In this document: one piece after another, positions 5,282 to 5,561 of the stretch | Numbering within the stretch: position 1 is the stretch's first letter | How the letters are laid out: each line of letters opens with the position of its first letter | Assembly (NCBI GenBank): GCA_016780605.1 | Contig: JADHLS010000426.1 | Coordinates: forward strand, 1 to 5,561 | Origin: Reyranella sp. | GTDB taxonomy: Bacteria > Pseudomonadota > Alphaproteobacteria > Reyranellales > Reyranellaceae | Length of the DNA stretch: 5,561 nt | Direction: 5' to 3' | Notes under the pieces: model-generated | The model's database searches: none | Seen by the model: the letters and a program-made list of their open reading frames with translations, nothing else | What the model was told of the DNA's origin: nothing | Made by a program: the position numbers and the translations under genes

Positions 5282-5561
5282 ATGAACGCGAGTGCAGTCC
5301 TGGCCAATCTTCTCCGCCTGCGTATCAACGAGGCGCGGGCAGGTGCCGAGCTTTACGATGCAGACCAGCCCGTTCGGCTTCTGCCGGTGCTGGAGCCCGA
5401 CGAACTGCCGCCGGAATTCGAGGAGGTGCTCGAGATCCAGGTGCTGGGCTATCGCGAGCGCCTGACGATGCTGCACGGCCGGCGCCTGCGCGTGCTCGAT
5501 CCGGTGTGGACGCTGGTTCCGCGCTCCCTTCAAAGACTACGCCGCCACTACCAGCGTCGAG
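5282..5561 (+). CDS. Hypothetical protein, 3' end beyond window, possible frame disturbance near the edge
   Basis: Ninety-three codons are visible and the gene runs off the window. The product starts MNASAVLANLLRLRINEARA and is rich in Leu, Glu and Arg, with an acidic Pro-containing stretch (LEPDELPPEFEEVLEIQVLG, residues ~39-58). No signal peptide, membrane segment or familiar motif is seen, and I do not recognise the family. GC-rich third positions and a strong ribosome binding site support it as coding through about residue 80. From 5522 onward this frame gives CTT, CAA, AGA and CTA codons and an Arg-rich string, while the frame one base ahead gives APFKDYAATTSVE with GC-rich third positions. 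The true product may therefore switch frame there, through a sequence error or a real mutation. It follows the second enzyme gene by 117 bases containing two hairpins, so it may be a separate transcription unit. Confidence 0.6.
   Translation, partial: MNASAVLANLLRLRINEARAGAELYDADQPVRLLPVLEPDELPPEFEEVLEIQVLGYRERLTMLHGRRLRVLDPVWTLVPRSLQRLRRHYQRR

Noticed and set aside
5186..5533. 115-codon minus-strand open frame at the right end
   Set aside because: No ribosome binding site or domain; the plus-strand frame there has AAGGAGG and better third-position GC.

Overview
The window is GC-rich and strongly GC3-biased. It looks like a piece of an alphaproteobacterial chromosome, probably Hyphomicrobiales-like (a Bradyrhizobium or Reyranella type of organism); this is inferred from gene families, codon use and the intergenic repeat, not from a marker gene. 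It holds five protein genes in two divergent groups. I see no RNA gene, CRISPR array, insertion sequence or phage gene.

Left group, minus strand (1-2639). Most of the left half is one large gene whose 3' end lies outside the window. It encodes a class III nucleotide cyclase domain, a STAND/NB-ARC-like ATPase module and a helical TPR-like C-terminus. Its start appears to be TTG at 2339, six bases after an in-frame TAG. Just upstream on the same strand is a short gene (2639 to 2419) for a putative zinc-binding protein with paired CxxC motifs. It carries a one-base frameshift as sequenced, so it is a pseudogene or contains a sequence error. The same strand then gives way to a 156-base divergent intergenic region (2640-2795).

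Right group, plus strand (2796-5561). Two tandem genes encode mandelate racemase/muconate lactonizing enzyme-type members of the enolase superfamily, 379 and 378 residues long. The first has a complete MR-type active site (KxK, three acidic metal ligands, Asp-His dyad) and resembles D-galactarolactone cycloisomerase (Gci) along its length. The second has KxR in place of KxK, so its chemistry probably differs. A large imperfect inverted repeat of a widely dispersed bacterial type (3938-4012) fills most of the gap between them and ends at the ribosome binding site of the second gene. After the second gene come two small hairpins, then the start of an unrecognised gene (5282 onward) with a strong ribosome binding site and a likely frame disturbance near the window edge.

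Together: the enolase-superfamily pair probably acts on sugar acids or related hydroxy acids and may be co-transcribed. The cyclase-ATPase is a multidomain signalling protein transcribed away from them; a functional link is possible but only positional. I found no clearly undescribed system. The points most worth checking are the frameshifted zinc-binding gene, the KxK/KxR divergence of the tandem enzymes, the repeat at the ribosome binding site, and the competing hairpins after the second enzyme.
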